Positions 1 through 16,033 of a stretch of DNA of 64,000 bases are shown here, one piece after another. This stretch comes from Dryomyza anilis (lineage: Eukaryota; Arthropoda; Insecta; Diptera; Dryomyzidae). Where the stretch lies: positions 127,671,593 through 127,735,592 of the forward strand of contig OX638130.1 of the NCBI GenBank assembly GCA_951804985.1, in the 5' to 3' direction. Each line of letters starts with the position of its first letter. Position 1 is the first letter of the stretch. The translations under genes were made by a program, and so were the position numbers. The notes beneath the pieces were generated by a model, which did no database searches, was not told where the DNA came from, and saw nothing but the letters and a program-made list of their open reading frames with translations.

Positions 1-34
1 ATTTATATCACCGACGCCAAGAAGAAAGAAATGT

Positions 35-259
35 TTATAATTCTTTGAGTTTAATTTCAACTGTCATCAAAGTTACCACTTCCCTCGTCGAACTCAACGA
101 GCAATTTTCAGTGTCTAGACGCGGATGTTTCAGATTATCTCTATAGTTAGAGTCAGCGTACCTTAGATAGATCGACTGGACTACCAGCGTCATAGTCTGG
201 GCTACAACTGCAAAGCAAGCGGTCTCTTCGAGATGAATGTCAGTGTGAACATCCTGCAA
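35..259 (-). other. Unassigned short open reading frame at the window edge
   Basis: An open frame of about 75 codons ends in TAA near position 35. It is preceded on the minus strand by an acceptor-like TTGCAG, so it could be the last exon of a gene. Base composition here is less AT-rich than in the flanks. I do not recognise the product: there is no motif, signal peptide or repeat in it. The frame stays open only about ten codons further upstream before a stop. It could equally be a fragment of a decayed mobile element or chance. Confidence that it is coding is low. Confidence 0.18.
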
Positions 260-969
260 TTCCGATGTTGAACAGAATCGACTTTAGTATTAATTTTTTT
301 TTTAATTAATTAAATGTAATCTATAAGGGAAATAATCCAGTAGATGAAAATAAATGAAACGAAAAATATCCTTCTTCCATTTCGCTGGTAAAACCATTAG
401 TCATTCCTGTACCACTGCTGGAATTTGTGTGCAAAAACACTGAATCAAGATATTTTCACGGAGCATTGAAGAGGGGTCAAACTTTGCACTTTTATCGCAT
501 ACTAAATCTAAAATCCACTTTTGGTTGGAAGAATGCAAAAGTTAGTTGTACCAACTAACTTTATTTGGTTGAATCGAATGGTTTACAAATTTGCTGACGA
601 AACTTAGCCTATACACATGCAATATTAGTCTATACACACTCCATATGGTTCTAAATCTGTACTAAATTATTCTAAAACTGTTCGAAATCCGTTGCGGTGC
701 AAACTACCTTTTATTTTGACTATAACAACCGACTAAGCGGCTGAGAGAACCGAATAAGTAGGTTGGGCAGAGAGTTGGTTGGCGCAACAAATCTATATTC
801 TGTGTGTTTGCACTGTTCTGCGCATTTGGATATAATTTAAATATATCTCTCTCAATTTAAAATATTAGATATTTGCAATTAGAAGCTAAAATACTAGATA
901 CCTAGTATTCAGTCTTGAGAACACAATACTTTATGTTTACATATCACACACACTAATAATCAAAAAATG
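260..969. other. AT-rich intergenic stretch downstream of protease 1
   Basis: No coding sequence seen. The minus-strand 3' UTR of protease 1 must begin at 969. A possible AATAAA polyadenylation signal (TTTATT on the plus strand) lies at 710-715, about 255 nt after the stop codon. Its use cannot be judged from sequence alone. Confidence 0.4.
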
Positions 970-3900
970 CTACATCTCAATAATTTGACTTAATAGCACC
1001 GTCAGCACCATTCCCAGCAAGAGTAACCCTCCGGAGGATTGTCCCACCATCGCCATAGCGCCATCACTATAAAAGGTGTAGTTGAAAGTGGAATTTACCG
1101 CTACGATCCAATCATAGTAGTCGGACACATTCGTGTAGACACCCGGATAGCCGGGTTCAGCACAACCCACTCCCCAGGAGACTATGCCCGTCAACAGACC
1201 ATCGCACTGCAGCGGGCCACCGGAATCGCCCTGACAGGCGTCCACGCCGCCAGTACTCATGAATCCCGCGCATAGCATGCCGACCGGAATGGTAGCATAG
1301 TTGATGGAACAGACGGCATTGCTGACGATGGGCACATCGCCGGCCAGCAGTGTGTTCGAAAGTTTATTCTGTATGCGATAAGGAAAATATTATATTTGGC
1401 AATGCAAAGAATATTCCAACACTTACGTTGGCCATTTTACCAAAACCAGTAACGATGCACGGTAATCCTGACTGTACCGCCTGCCGATTGAGCGGTATCG
1501 CATGCACAGTGGGCGAATTCCAGGCGATGAAACCGTTTATGAAGAACAGCGCAATGTCGTTGACCATGGTTTCGATGCGAAAGTCGGCATGATAGACCAG
1601 CTGTAGCACCGAGTACTGTTGAGTGTCAGCGGTACGCTGTGCCAGATATGAGCTGCCCATGACCAGAGTAAATTCACTCGGTTGACGAACGGAGCCACCA
1701 CTGGAAAACAATTGAGAATTTTTAGTTCAACTAATTCAAAATTCAACCCTTTCTATAGTTGAAGAATTTTAATAGATTTGACCATATTTAGAGATACTTA
1801 CTTCAAGACGCAGTGTGCAGCAGTAACCACCACGCGCTGCGTTATTACAGAACCACCGCAGATATGACCTAGTCCATATTTTTGTTTCTCGTTCAGTTTC
1901 AGACGTACCGACACCTGGTAGCTTGCCTGACTGATGCTTATGGTGGAGCCACCGATAATTTTCGGTTCTTTTAGATTGGTTAAGGCAGCCGAATCATCTG
2001 TGAAGAGACAAAAAAAAGTGTTTATTGGAGACACTATAAATGGCGCTATGAGTAGTTGTAACACTTGTATTTAGATTATGCGATAAGATATGGAAAAAGG
2101 GCGTAAAACAGATAATAGTATTTGGCAATTAAGACGAATTATGTTTTTGGAAGTATAAAATAATATTATGCGATAATTTTATTATATCTTGATAGGAATT
2201 TCATATAAAATGTAAGCTCTATAAAACGAAGCAGATAATATTATTAGGTAGGTAGGTCAAAAACAAAATTAATGCTGTAATTTAAAATGTTAGGTGGTTA
2301 TTTGGCATTGAAACCTTAATTGAAAAAAATATCCGTTTGAACCTGTTACATATTTAAACCAGAAACCATTATACAAAAAACCAACAAAAACAAAAAAAAA
2401 CCATTTGCAGCACCAATTAAACACGTATTCAATACTGAAACTGTAGGCCTCTTAAAATCGATATATTTTTAAAAACTAATTCGTATTTGGCACCGTTAAA
2501 CAAATTGTATATAAACTGATATGCAAAACAGTGTTTTGTAAGAAATTTAAAAAATTGAAAAAAATTAAAATTAAGACAAAAACCGAACTAACGAAATGTG
2601 AAAAAAGAAAAACGATATCTTCATTCTAAACCTTCATTTTAAATAAACAACTAAAAGAAACAAACTGTTTTTAATAAGTTATTCATAGTGTGTATAAAAT
2701 AAAGCGGTTCTTCTTAGTCTACCACACCCAGACAAAAATTCCCTCAAATCTCATTAAAATAGGACAATTATTGATTTAATAGTATACAAAAAATAAATAT
2801 TTTCATATAAACTCAATGCCAATGTCATGGTATTTTCTAGTTTTGAATGGTATTTTCCGATTAAAATAATAATGTATCCTATTGACTATTTTTAATAGTA
2901 AAAAACTATTATTTATACATTTTTTTTTCTGTGTGTATGTCCCAGAGCTTTTCGATTATCGAAATTTTCTCGAACTAACTGCGATAAAAAGTTTGAGCTC
3001 TTTGCTTTATCACTACTATTTTTTTAAATATTTATCACATCGATATGGCAATGTTTTTCGAATCAATCTCAATATTCGAAGCGATATCGAATCAGAATCG
3101 TATTTTTTTCATTTCGAATAAACTTCAATATCTCGTTACGATATCTGCGTACATCTTAGAACGAATTGTAGTATAATATAGATATAATATAGATAATAAT
3201 ATCGTAATCGAGATCGAATGAATTTCTCAACATCTCTAAACAGTCTCGAAGCGATATCGAACCAAATGGCTGACTGGGTAAAGTTTAAAATATTTTGAAT
3301 ACTTTATATTTCAATTAAATTTTTATAAAATAAATAATGTATTTTTTATCATTTCTAATTTTTATTTGCAAAGAACAAATTTTCAGTATACCTACGATTC
3401 TATAAAATTATCAAATTTAAATTGACTATTTTTGATTTCACTTACGGTTCTTCCCGACGCCTACTTTTTACTGATACCGTGGTTTTTAACAAATACTTGT
3501 ATTCGTTTTATTTGATAAACACTTGAAGACAATTGTACTAGAGTCTAGTGACTTGTAATGTATTTCGTCTTTTGAAACTCTTTAGCAAGTTCAATATCAA
3601 TATGACTCATAATTGTTGAAAATTAATTGAATTCAATCTACGCATTTAATATAATTTCTACTAATCATTATAGCATATATTCGGAGTAACATCAGAACCA
3701 CATTGAATATTTTAAATAAATATGAGAATATCTAACTACATAATTTGTAATCTTTTCAGTTTCATAAATCAATACAGCATGTGCATTATTCACAGAATGT
3801 TATCACGATTATTATCTGTTTTAAGAGGAATATAATATTTGAAAATTTGATACATTAGTAAATTTTAGTACTTGATCTTGCAGTCTGTCAGACAACTGAA

Positions 3901-6622
3901 AACAATTTTTGTACTTAAAAAATAAAATTCGAAAAAAGTTTTATGCAAAAAAAATGTTTAAAAAAAAAATCCGAATAAAATTAAAACAAAAATTATCTGA
4001 AAAAATTTGTTTGTTCGTAAAAAAAATGTGTCGAAAAAAATTTATTTTTTCGAAAAAAAGTGTCACAATTTTTTTTTTATATTTTTTAAAATTAATATAA
4101 ACATTTTACTTATTTGTGCATATCGAGCAAGCATTATATAAGAAAAAACATATAAGAACTTCTTGAGAACTGAAAAGTATGGCAAAAAATGAACGAAAAA
4201 GAAATATTTTGATTGAAATTTGGTTTGAAGAACAACATTCTTTAATACGATGTATATATATTTTGTATTTTATGTATTTGTTCTTTAATATGATGAAACG
4301 TATTCTTCGCATACACTTCTTCATATTGAAGAACACTTATTCGGTCACTCATCATATTGATATTGAATTCATAACGTTGATGTTTTGTAGTTATCCATAT
4401 TATGAATCGATCTTCAATACAATGATTCGTGGTTTGAAAAACGACATTCATCAATATGATGATGGAATTTTTCATTCAAATTATATGAATTTCTTTTTAA
4501 AGTCATTATGTTTTATTCGGACCACAAAGTACTGGAATCAGAACCGGAATCGGAACCGTTATAAAAAAAATGTGTGAAACCGGAACCAGAATCGGAATCC
4601 ATATAATCTTTTTGATTGGAACCGGAATCGGAACCGTTATTTTAAAAATCGAGGAACCTGAACCAATATTTTAGTCTCTGTCAGGAACCACAAAGTACCT
4701 GAATCGGAACCGTTTCGATTTTTGAAATCGGAATCGAAACTGTTTTAAAAAATCTGTGGAACCGAAATAGGCGCCCATATACAATTTTTTTTCTTGGAAC
4801 CGGAATCAGAACCGCTATTTTAAAAATCTTGAAAACGGAACCTGTATTTTAGTCTCTGTCAGAGACCGCAAAGTACCTGAATCCGAACCGTTTCGATTTT
4901 TGAAACCAGAATCGGAACCGTTATAGGCACCTATGTTTATATTTTTTCTTTGGAACCGGAATCAGAACCGCTATTTTAAAATCTTGGAACCAGAACTAGA
5001 ACTGATATTCCAAAGGGTTTCGAAAGAATACGACCGATACAAATGTTTTTAGTTTAGAATTATTTTACAACGACGTTTTATATGGGGATTTCCTGGTGTT
5101 CCGGCAATTCGAACGCTTAAAACATGAATTAAAATACTTGATTTTTTTATTGTACATGTAGATTCTGTAAAAGATTAGAAAATTCTATACGCTAGATCAA
5201 ATGATATAAATTAAATAGAGCGGAACAGAAAACGGAAATGCAAGTTGAGGTTCAAATAGAAATTCCAAATAGTCAGCGAATTTTGCGTACATAATTATTT
5301 TAAAAACTAACTGAAATTGTACTTTCATTATATATTTACTTTTTGTTCCTATAGTTTATAGTTTTTTCATAATAAATCGTAGACAAATTTCGGACGGGAT
5401 AAAAAGTTTCGTATGGAAATTTTCACTACGATATTTTTTCCTAATATTGTATATTTCAAAATAAAAGTAATCATTATTACGAAATGAAAAAATTATGTAG
5501 GATTTAAATTCCCTGATTTTTACATTATTTGAGTTTACTGTGCACATATTTGATACTCAAAGTTTCGGACGAAACCGATTTCAATAAGCTGTAAAAATTT
5601 TGGAAATTGAGTTTACATTTTTGAAAATGCTTTAGAAATCGCGGGCTTGACTCTTTAATATGATAATAAATGTGTCTTTTTGGTTCTGGGCGGTACAAAA
5701 ATCAAAATTTAACCGTTTTGTAATTTGCATTATTATTTTTAAGATTTAGAAATATTAATTAAGGTTTCCTGGAAAAACAGAAAATATTTGTTTGCATCTG
5801 TATTTCTTACATTTAGTTAATTTGGTACACCCAAAGAAAAATTCCCTCAAATCCCATAAAAATTGGTCAATAGGACAATTATTGCTTTAATAATATACAA
5901 AAAAAAAATCTTTTCATATAAATTCAATGCCAATGTCATGGTATTTTCTAGTATTTAATGGTATTTTCCGATTAAAATAATAATTTATCCTATTGACTAT
6001 TTTTAATAGTAAAAAACTATTATTTATACAGTATTTTTTTCTAGGTGTACTCAAAGTACATGAAAAATTCGTATAGTAACGTATCATAGTAACGTAATTT
6101 TATGAGTACTTTTTTATACGTTACCGTTAACAAAATATAATTTTATTTTCATATATCGTCGTTGTAGAACGAAAAGTCACCAAATACATTTTTATGAAAA
6201 ACTTAAATTTCGAGTTTGTTGATTAATATTATAAAAACTAATTGATGCATTTTTAAAGTTAAAATATCAATTGATAGATTTACATTTTCTTATCATGTGG
6301 TAGAAAAATTAGGATTATCGATTAAAAATTGACAGATAGATAACGATTTTTGTAAATGAATATTTGGCATTTTATAAATGCATTTGGTGACTTTTCGTTC
6401 TAAAACGACGATAGATTCACATATTTATAATTCCAAATTCACTGTACTACCAAAGATTTGAGCATTTTGCATTTTTGTTTGAAATTTTTAAGGAAATGCC
6501 CATATGTTTTAAAATGTTTGCACTAAATCACACATTGTACACTTACTTTGATTGTCGCACGTGCAACAAGTACAAAATAACAACAGACTCAACCAATAAA
6601 TCAAACAATGCAATCGCTGCAT
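970..6622 (-). CDS. Trypsin-like serine protease 1, four exons, C-terminal hydrophobic tail
   Basis: Coding exons are 6622-6547, 1997-1802, 1700-1427 and 1368-970 (945 nt, 314 aa). The first exon was found by phase and signal-peptide logic: ATG, 25 codons rich in Leu and Cys (a secretion signal), then a donor in phase 1 that fits the acceptor at 1998. After a short pro-peptide comes the activation site K38/I39-I-G-G. The catalytic triad is His87 (TAAHC), Asp139 (NDIAL) and Ser231 (GDSGGP). Asp225, six residues before Ser231, fills the S1 pocket and GYPGV keeps the pocket glycine, so cleavage after Lys/Arg is expected. The usual GWG is GFG at 176-178. The last 20 or so residues are hydrophobic ([14 protein letters not shown]), resembling a GPI-anchor signal or membrane tail, so the enzyme may be tethered outside the cell. 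It is the tandem paralog of the gene at 7933-13012. Intron 1 (4549 nt) is packed with repeats. The exact fly ortholog is not assigned. Confidence 0.9.
2724..2936. mobile_element. MITE family A, copy 1 (TA-associated, CACCCAGA ends)
   Basis: About 213 bp bounded by CACCCAGAC at the left and CTGTGTGT at the right. The interior closely matches the copies at 5827, 8426, 22189, 30420 and 51037, including the blocks GACAATTATTGATTTAATAG and ATGGTATTTTC. It sits in intron 1 of protease 1. It has no coding capacity, so it is non-autonomous. Confidence 0.8.
2937..3890. other. AT-rich intron sequence
   Basis: Part of intron 1 of protease 1. It contains several GATATCGA-like words around 3050-3260 and two nearby GATATAATATAGATA repeats near 3180. 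No gene or complete mobile element recognised. Confidence 0.4.
3900..4480. mobile_element. Decayed relative of the TIR element at 42862-44101
   Basis: The segment has the same order of parts as the 43-kb element: an A-rich stretch with repeated TTCGAAAAAAA words (about 3930-4080), then a block beginning near 4117 with GCATATCGAGCAAGCATTAT, then TTGAAGAAC/ATGATGAA-rich sequence. No clean terminal inverted repeats remain, so the boundaries are approximate. It lies in intron 1 of protease 1. Confidence 0.6.
4515..5015. repeat. Degenerate tandem repeat of GGAACCGGAATC words, period about 170-180 bp
   Basis: The phrase CAAAGTACCTGAATCGGAAC followed by CGTTTCGATTTTTG recurs near 4521, 4689 and 4868. 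Between copies lies TATTTTAGTCTCTGTCAG. A related copy lies at about 21835-22060. This is intronic, with no coding potential. Confidence 0.7.
5016..5826. other. AT-rich intron sequence, nothing recognised
   Basis: Part of intron 1 of protease 1. No exon-like composition, tRNA-like box or terminal inverted repeat was found. Confidence 0.4.
5827..6048. mobile_element. MITE family A, copy 2
   Basis: Element ends CACCCAAAG... and ...CTAGGTG are immediately flanked by TA on both sides. The interior is nearly collinear with copy 1 and in the same orientation. TA target duplication points to the Tc1/mariner superfamily as the mobilising source. It is in intron 1 of protease 1. Confidence 0.85.
6154..6413. 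mobile_element. MITE family B, copy 1, with 34-bp terminal inverted repeats
   Basis: Left end 6154-6187 begins TATCGTCGTTGTAGAACG and right end 6380-6413 is its reverse complement with two mismatches over 34 bp. The interior is AT-rich and non-coding. It lies in intron 1 of protease 1, about 130 bp downstream of the signal-peptide exon. Related copies are near 11880-12051 and 54392-54644. Confidence 0.88.
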
Positions 6623-6868
6623 TGTACGCTGCGCTCCGCACCGCCGCACTTAAGACTTTTCCGATTTCTTGATTAACTACGTAGCAAATATGGCAACCGA
6701 ACTAAACAACCGTAGCAATAGCAATAGCAGCAACAGCAGCAGCGTCAATAGGCCACGGATTCAATGCGTCAACTGAGGGCGCCGAGCAATTACAACCGCT
6801 GACAAGCGATGACACGCAGCCGGCAGCCTTAATTAGATGTTGTCGCAGCACACGGACAGACACCCGCC

Positions 6869-6877
6869 TATCTTATC
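6869..6877 (-). promoter_or_regulatory. GATAAGATA motif upstream of protease 1
   Basis: On the minus strand this reads GATAAGATA, about 250 bp upstream of the protease 1 ATG. The identical 9-mer occurs at 13208-13216, about 200 bp upstream of the protease 2 ATG. GATA factors are known drivers of digestive-enzyme genes in the fly midgut. A role here is inferred from the shared motif and position. Confidence 0.45.
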
Positions 6878-7217
6878 GGTGCGCGATTAATTTATTAGGA
6901 GTCAAATCAATGCGCAGCATATAAGCGGAATTCAATGCAAACAACAGCGTACACACAGTCAGACAGACCGACGAAAAGTGCTGAATTATTGCAGCAAATG
7001 ATGATGATTAAACCGGAGTCAATGATGACTCAAACTGCGGAAAGGAAAGGAAGGAAAGGAAAGGAAGGACTCAAACTGCGGATGAGGCAACCCTTGATAG
7101 TGCCACCTGACGTATGAGTGATAGGTACACACTACATTGAAGGCGCGCATACGCTCTGTGGTACACGATAAAAAAAAACATTTTCACTTTTGTACACTAC
7201 ACTCATTTTACAGAGGG

Positions 7218-7516
7218 TATCTGAGGAGACTGCGAGCCGAAAGGTCCCCGGTTCAAACCTAAACTGGGGCTAACAACATCTTTTCATAGAAACATTTTTG
7301 TATACCGCGCTACCTCTCGGCAGTAAATGGCAAATCTACGAGAGTAAAACATTGTCTATGAAAAGCTCTCACCCGCCGTTCGGATTCGGCAATAAACTGT
7401 AGGTCCCACCACTTTGAGTACCAATGTAACACGCACAGCTCAAAATGGTGAGAGAGCTCGGCCTAAGTTCTTATAGGAATGTAGTGCCAAACTATTATTA
7501 TTATTATCTGAGGAGA
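7218..7516 (+). mobile_element. 5'-truncated tRNA-derived SINE with 12-bp target-site duplication
   Basis: The SINE body runs from CTGCGAGCCG (about 7230) to an ATTATTATT tail (about 7504). The B-box-like GGTTCAAACC is at 7250-7259 and the A box is lost. The copy is flanked on both sides by the identical 12-mer TATCTGAGGAGA (7218-7229 and 7505-7516), a textbook target-site duplication. Other copies are at 43408-43715 (with both boxes) and 28660-28910 (minus strand). It sits between the two protease genes. Confidence 0.88.
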
Positions 7517-7932
7517 TATGGCTTGATTAACAAAACTTGCCGAGTCGATTTAACTATGTCCGTCTGTCTTTTCGTCTACACTACAATGAAACTTAGTTTT
7601 ATATGTTGTAACCAAAATCCAGTTCTGAGTTTGTAAAAGAGCCAAATCGGTCAAAGAACACACCCACCTCCCATGCATGTTACTTTTATATAGCATTTTA
7701 AGAACCTATAACTCGTAAATTATTCATGATATAATTAGTTTTAAAATTTAATATGTATTATGAAAACTCATCTATAAATGCTCATTTTATAATATCGAGA
7801 ATGTATGTTATAAATTATTGAAATGAATTAAATATTCTTGCTTTAAACTTTATTTAAATATTTTATTGCTTTAAAAAATTTAATATATTTATCTTGTTTT
7901 ATATAATTTAAATAAATCGAATTAGTTTTAAA
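7517..7932. other. 3' flank of protease 2
   Basis: AT-rich, no coding sequence. On the minus strand, possible AATAAA polyadenylation signals correspond to TTTATT at 7862-7867 and 7849-7854, about 70-85 nt past the protease 2 stop codon. Confidence 0.5.
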
Positions 7933-13012
<5,080 letters not shown>

Positions 13013-13460
13013 TTTCGCAAAAAAAATTGATTTTCTGCAAAAGTTTCCGTAAATTTTATTTGGCTGACATCAGAAGCACCTCGCAGCGGCGCATTAATTA
13101 ATCGAATAATGTGCGCGCTGCATAATTTATGAAGAGTAGCCAATTTTTTGGTATACAATAAATCATGTGGCCCAAAGTATATTCATTAAATTGTACGCAA
13201 CTTTTATTATCTTATCATAGTTTTGCGGCGGGATTAAAAGCAAGTTGCAGTACACTGAATAACACTGAATACCACTGAACATTACAGCTGTTGGAGTGGG
13301 CTTAAATGCTCAATATGCGCTGCTGTGGCTGCGGGGAATTTATTGAATTTTGAAAGTGATTTTTTGTGTTTTTTGATTAATATCTTAATGGTGTATATTT
13401 TATATATAACTAGTACATTCATTCACAATTAACAACAGAAACACATAAAAAATAAAATAT
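13013..13460. promoter_or_regulatory. Protease 2 upstream region and XLF 3' flank
   Basis: The minus-strand reading contains GATAAGATA at 13216-13208, about 200 bp upstream of the protease 2 ATG, identical to the word upstream of protease 1. A possible AATAAA for XLF (TTTATT at 13339-13344 on the plus strand) is about 385 nt past the XLF stop. No TATA box is evident. Confidence 0.45.
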
Positions 13461-13762
13461 GACGAAAACATATAAAAACATTTGCTTTAGTTTGATATAA
13501 AATATGCTAAGTTTAAAAAATAAAACAATGGAAATAATTGCTTTGGAGTCCGCAGATTCAAAAAATTATAAAAAATCAGCTATTTTGTTCCTGCTCCGGC
13601 AAATCAGCCATGAAGAAAAAACATATAAAAACAGCTGCTTTAGTTTGGTATAAAATATGCTAAGTTTTAAAAATAAAACAATGGAAATAATTGCTTTGGA
13701 GTCTGCAGATTCAAAAAATTATATAAAATCAGCTATTTTGTTCCTGCTCCGGCATATCAGCC
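13461..13762. repeat. Tandem duplication (about 150 bp) containing the XLF C-terminal codons
   Basis: Units 13461-13610 and 13611-13762 are direct repeats. Both include ATGCTAAGTTT, AAAACAATGGAAATAATTGC and the reverse complement of the codons for the last ten or so XLF residues plus stop. The upper unit is the functional exon end. The lower unit is a copy stranded in the 3' UTR or flank. Confidence 0.85.
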
Positions 13763-15800
13763 AAGCGCTTGCGATCCAATTCACGCAGCGCATGCTTGAT
13801 GTCCTCCAACTCCTGACTAATGGCATCGAGCGGCGGGGGCGGTGAATTGCTCAGGCTCTGGCTGAGACTTTGACTCTGGCTGCTCTCGTATTCGATTTTC
13901 TGTTTGCGCGCCGCCTTTATTTTCATCTCGATGTGGCGTTGCTGCAGCTCAAGTGCTCGGCGTTTTCTGTGTGGCGAAAGAGAAAAAATAAAAAACGAAA
14001 AATTCGTCAATGTTCACTGTATTAAATTTAATTCGGTTTATATTTGGTTCGAATATATATTTCGATCGAAAATGAATTTCAGAACATATCCGATTATAAT
14101 TCAGCTTTTATTCAAAATATTTCAAATATAGAACAAAAAAATTAAATTTTGGGATGTGTTTTAATTTCAATTCGATTGAATTCCTTTACCTTGATTTCAG
14201 AATTCAATTATTCAATTCAAAAAATATATATTTTTCAATCAAATCAACCAATTTTTCTGTCCAACGTGTTTAATATTTTGGGAACTTATTTTATTTTCAA
14301 TTCGATTGAATTTGTTTACTTTGGATTCAGAATATCAATTATTCAATTCATAATTCATAAAATATATATTTTTCAAGCAAACCAACCAATTTTTCTTTCC
14401 AACGTATTTAATTCAATTTACGTTTTCAAATATTTAAATTTCGTTTGAAAGTGAAGTTCAGATTATAATAAATTCGAAATATTGATAATATATAAACAAA
14501 TTTAGAATTGATTTTTCAATAACAAATAAACATATTCGATTATAATTCGTCGATTATAATTCGTCGAAGTTCAGTAAAAAAATCAATTAGTCAAATATTA
14601 ATTACATTGGAAATAAATAAAAAATAAAAAAATATATATATTAAAATTTCGATCTTTAATTAAAAACATGAAAACATTTTCCAACCGAATTCAATCATTT
14701 AATTATATATATTGATCGAAATAAAATTTCAGAACATGCTCGATTGATACAAAAACCATAACTGAAACCGTAACACGGAATCAGTGAAACAAAAACCGTT
14801 TAATCTATCGAATTAGAGTTTCAATTTAAATGAATTTCTGTTTTTTTAGATCTTACAGATTCGATATTGAAAAAAAAATACAAAAAAAAATAATGATTTC
14901 TCAATCAACACCAAAGTCTTAATAATCACCTCGCACGCGGACTATTTTTCTTCTTATCCATCTCGCCATTATTGGCTGCCTTCGCTTGAGTTTTTGTGCT
15001 ATTCGAGCATTTTGGCAACTCAGTTAACTGCGCCTTCGCCAGCTGTTGTTGGTTCAACAGTGCAGCAATCGGGTGAAATGATTCACAGGACTCGTTGGTT
15101 TTCAAGTGCTTCTCCGCGAACAGTGCGCTGTCAAATGGTTGCGTGGCCACCGTTGCTGAAATCCAAATAATAAGTAGTAAATAGTAAATGAAATTAAACG
15201 CACACTTACAACGTCGCAAGATGGCGCCCTCGTCCTTGTACTGCTTCAACTCAATGTCCTTCTTAGCGATGACCTCGCGCAGCTCGTCCAGCTGTTGGCT
15301 CATGCCGTGCAGCGTCAGCAGCAGCGGCAACGTTATCGCATCATAGAACTGCGCATATATATTAAAAATTATTATAAATTAAAAATGTTAATCTTAAATA
15401 CCTGCTGATTGCTCTGCGCCTGCAAATGCAAACGAAAGTGGAATGGATGCGTACCCACGCGATACTTAAGCCGCAGCTTTTGCTCATCGGGTGTTTCGCC
15501 GGCTTCCAGTTGCGCCTCCACTGGCTGCGCCATTGTCAAAGTCTGCTCAATTGTTTGCGCATCGAATTGTATGCGTTTGTTGAGTGTCTAATGTGCAGAT
15601 TGATAAATTTTTAGAAACAAATGGAAAAGCTGACGGTGCCAGGAACGTACCTTTACACGCTCCAGCACCATAGCCATATCGCTGTGTTCGCTCCAGCCCT
15701 GCAGCTGATGATGCAGATTGCACAGCATGAATGTGACGCTATCGGCGACCTCGCATTTCAGGAAGTAAGTTTCTTCAGCAATTTCGATTTGTTTCCACAT
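13729..15800 (-). CDS. NHEJ1: XLF/Cernunnos (NHEJ1) non-homologous end-joining factor, five exons
   Basis: Coding exons are 15800-15651, 15587-15402, 15348-15210, 15155-14930 and 13966-13729 (939 nt, 312 aa; human XLF is 299 aa). XLF bridges DNA ends with XRCC4-Ligase IV and Ku in double-strand-break repair in the nucleus. The start MWKQIEIAEETYFLKCEV aligns with the XLF head domain. ERVKTLNKRI follows the human AKELNKRL block. The clearest match is residues about 125-165: QLDELREVIAKKDIELKQY then KDEGAILRR and TQPFD, equivalent to the human VRELATLLHMKDLEIQDYQ / ESGATLIRD / TEPF stretch at the start of the coiled-coil stalk. The C-terminal tail is basic around 229-256 (PRARKRRALE) and then Ser/Pro-rich and acidic. 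The short aromatic Ku-binding motif at the human C terminus is not visible. The real start is the ATG at 15800. A DRE-like site lies about 125 bp upstream. Confidence 0.9.
14148..14405. repeat. Tandem duplication of about 130 bp in XLF intron 4
   Basis: Units of about 14148-14275 and 14276-14405 both contain TTTCAATTCGATTGAATT, TCAATTATTCAATTCA, AATATATATTTTTCAA and CCAATTTTTCT.CCAACGT. Non-coding. Confidence 0.7.
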
Positions 15801-15844
15801 GTTCCACTCCACCAATTTGATAAATCTTTTAATAAAAAAAAATA

Positions 15845-16033
15845 GTTAATTTCTGTTTACAATTCACGCTGAAGAAAGAAGAAGAAAATCAGCGCAGCTT
15901 GAAACGTCAAAACTCCACTTGATATCGATACCAGATGAATTTTTGACGTTTAAAATCGATACCAGGTGTACTTTTGAAGTTTCGTGCTGCGCTGCTTTTC
16001 TTCTTCTTAGCAGCGTGATAAACAGAAATTAAT
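15845..16033. repeat. Imperfect inverted repeat upstream of XLF
   Basis: The left arm starts TTAATTTCTGTTTAC and continues with CACGCTGAAGAAAGAAGAAG and CAGCGCAGC. The right arm ends in the reverse complement (GCTGCGCTGCTTTTCTTCTT ... AAACAGAAATTAA, ending about 16033). The centre carries two ATCGATACCAG direct repeats about 31 bp apart. It could be a MITE or a symmetrical promoter. It begins about 45 bp upstream of the XLF ATG. Confidence 0.8.
15923..15930. promoter_or_regulatory. DRE-type palindrome TATCGATA upstream of XLF
   Basis: TATCGATA is the core of the fly DNA-replication-related element bound by DREF, typical of replication, repair and housekeeping promoters. It lies about 125 bp upstream of the XLF ATG. 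A near copy AATCGATA is at 15954-15961. Function is inferred from motif and position. Confidence 0.5.

Noticed and set aside
1039..1275. Plus-strand open frame over the last protease 1 exon
   Set aside because: It is the antisense shadow of the GDSGGP exon; the minus strand carries the conserved protease motifs.
4179..4577. 132-codon plus-strand frame in protease 1 intron
   Set aside because: Lies in the decayed TIR element; Ile/Phe/Tyr/Asn-rich composition mirrors AT-rich DNA.
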